Source of the DNA: an uncultured Campylobacter sp.
Lineage (GTDB): Bacteria; Campylobacterota; Campylobacteria; Campylobacterales; Campylobacteraceae
Length of the DNA stretch: 6,430 bases
Direction: 5' to 3'
Assembly: GCF_938040115.1 (NCBI RefSeq)
Contig: NZ_CALHXD010000218.1
Coordinates: 1 to 6,430, forward strand
Part shown: positions 5,698-6,430 of the stretch, in pieces
Numbering within the stretch: position 1 is the stretch's first letter
Layout: every line of letters begins with the position of its first letter
Position numbers and translations under genes: made by a program
The notes under the pieces: model-generated
The model's database searches: none
Seen by the model: only the letters and a program-made list of their open reading frames with translations
Told to the model about the DNA's origin: nothing

Positions 5698-5752
5698 TTT
5701 TAAATTTTAAGCTCGATGAACGATATGTTCTATCTACGCTTAAAATTTAAAA
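5698..5752. repeat. 15-bp perfect inverted repeat in the purH leader/promoter
   Basis: TTTTAAATTTTAAGC (5698-5712) and GCTTAAAATTTAAAA (5738-5752) are perfect complements around a 25-base spacer, which itself holds GAAC-GATAT-GTTC. No T-run follows on either strand, so it is not a plain terminator. A TAAAAT that could act as the purH -10 box lies inside the purH-proximal arm (5704-5709), so a protein or structure at this site could affect purH transcription; that part is inference. Confidence 0.65.
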
Positions 5753-5847
5753 CTCGCCTCGCATAAGCGAAAAATAATGTGCCCGGTTATTCCCGATTTG
5801 TTTTTTTTGGGTGCTTTTTTGATACTTTGCAAAACCCATCTCGTCCG

Positions 5848-5870
5848 CTCGCGGCTACGAGCGTAGCGAG
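5848..5870. repeat. GC-rich hairpin in the purH-djlA gap
   Basis: CTCGC (5848-5852) pairs with GCGAG (5866-5870), with inner TAC/GTA around a GAGC loop. An alternative pairing is GCTAC/GTAGC. It is GC-rich within an AT-rich gap and is not followed by a T-run. Confidence 0.5.
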
Positions 5871-5973
5871 GTAGAAAATACCACGCCGAAACTTGGCTGA
5901 ATTTTACAGAAAATTGACTAAATTTTAAAAATCTAAAGGCGAAGTATTTTTGATTTAGACGCGGCGGTTTTCA

Positions 5974-6019
5974 ATTTTATGGCGGGAGTTACCGAGTGGG
6001 TAATGACCGAGTAAAATTT
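5974..6019. repeat. Nested inverted repeat with a 7-bp direct repeat
   Basis: AATTTTA (5974-5980) pairs with TAAAATT (6013-6019) and encloses TTACC/GGTAA (5989-5993, 5999-6003). ACCGAGT is repeated directly at 5991-5997 and 6006-6012 with a period of 15. A further imperfect stem, CTAAAT...ATTTAG, spans 5918-5958. The cluster lies downstream of the DjlA-like gene, but none of these has a terminator T-run. Confidence 0.5.
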
Positions 6020-6054
6020 AGAACCAACAAAGTATAAATCAAAAAGACAAGCCG

Positions 6055-6430
6055 CTAAGCCGCACGTTGTTTTATGGTTTCATACGCCTCATTTATCTCT
6101 TGCAACTTACGAGTACTCTTTTCTATCATCTCCTCGCTCTCGCCGCGCCCCATAAGGATATCTGGATGATACTTTTTCACGAGTTCGCGGTAGCGCTTTT
6201 TTACCTCGTCAAACGGCGCGCCCTCTTTTAGCCCAAGCACGTCGTAAGGGCTTTTAGCGCGTTTTACGTACGGATCGCTCTGGCCTCCCCCATCTTGCCG
6301 CCTTTGCCCGTAAAAATCGTCAAATCTCTTTAAAATCGACCAAAAATCGATCTCGTTAAGTCCAAATCCCAAAGCGATCTGCTCGATGACGTTATGCTTG
6401 CTTTTACTAAATTCGCCGTCTATATAGGCC
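6055..6430 (-). CDS. DjlA-like co-chaperone: TerB domain plus C-terminal J-domain, 5'-partial
   Basis: The frame is open from the right edge to TAG at 6055-6057, showing 124 C-terminal residues; the true start is outside the window. A TTG at 6372 could be read as a start but lies inside the TerB-like helices. Residues 1-40 of the visible part (AYIDGEFSKSKHNVIEQIA, then GLNEIDFWSIL) match the end of a TerB/DjlA-N domain. A Gly/Gln-rich linker follows, then a J-domain (about 60-123) starting SPYDVLGLKEGA, with the catalytic HPD at 88-90 (KKYHPDILMG) and closing with LQEINEAYETIK. J-domains stimulate the ATPase of DnaK-type Hsp70 chaperones. The order TerB then J-domain at the extreme C-terminus is that of DjlA, but a membrane anchor, if any, would be in the unseen part. 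Confidence 0.88.
   Translation of the reverse strand, partial: AYIDGEFSKSKHNVIEQIALGFGLNEIDFWSILKRFDDFYGQRRQDGGGQSDPYVKRAKSPYDVLGLKEGAPFDEVKKRYRELVKKYHPDILMGRGESEEMIEKSTRKLQEINEAYETIKQRAA

Larger units (their letters stand above)
5646..6054. other. 409-base intergenic region between the DjlA-like gene and purH
   Basis: No convincing gene is present; the longest frames are short and lack start signals. It contains the purH leader with the 15-bp inverted repeat, T8 and T6 tracts (5801-5808, 5815-5820), a GC-rich hairpin, and several small inverted and direct repeats. The density of symmetry suggests a dispersed intergenic repeat, which only a genome-wide comparison could show. Confidence 0.6.

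Noticed and set aside
5785..5808. Intrinsic terminator before the T8 tract
   Set aside because: The preceding CCGGTTATTCCCG can form only about three base pairs, too weak for a terminator stem.

Overview
The window looks like a chromosomal piece of an oral or gut-type Campylobacter (Campylobacterota) of moderate GC, in the range of the C. rectus, C. showae or C. gracilis lineages. The reasons are the protein styles (PurH, a DjlA-like J-protein), a TATAAT -10 box without a clear -35, and a very high density of the word AAATTT. The species assignment is inference. No rRNA, tRNA, CRISPR array, transposase or origin is visible.

Layout. From the left edge to 1056, on the plus strand, runs the 3' part of a gene whose C-terminus resembles the YwqG/DUF1963 type. 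Its reading frame is open from base 1, so its true start lies outside the window. Everything else coding is on the minus strand. Between 1057 and 1343 is a convergent, AT-rich non-coding gap with nested inverted repeats. At 1344-1640 is a beheaded remnant of a suppressor-of-fused (SUFU) family gene. At 1702-3541 is a tight three-gene operon, transcribed leftward: a DUF2249 protein, a 12-helix membrane protein resembling heme-copper oxidase subunit I, and a DUF59/MIP18 Fe-S assembly factor. Its promoter and ribosome binding site are visible at 3548-3574. A small secreted Lys/Cys peptide gene follows at 3746-3931 with its own terminator, then purH at 4107-5645 with a terminator. A 409-base gap rich in palindromes and short repeats (5646-6054) separates purH from the 3' part of a DjlA-like TerB/J-domain co-chaperone gene, which runs off the right edge.

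How they fit together. purH (last two steps of IMP synthesis) and the DjlA-like gene look like ordinary core genes. The DUF2249, oxidase-like and DUF59 genes are very likely co-translated: the gaps are 8 bases and an ATGA overlap. By family context they point to metal or heme redox chemistry, or nitrosative stress handling, but this is inference. The left part (DUF1963-like gene plus SUFU remnant) looks accessory. Both families are known among immunity proteins of polymorphic toxin systems, so it may be a decaying immunity-gene patch.

The most interesting points are the SUFU remnant, the three-gene redox operon, a 57-base tandem duplication in the DUF1963-like gene, a 15-bp perfect inverted repeat in front of purH, and the genome-word AAATTT, which also sits in the loops of both predicted terminators.
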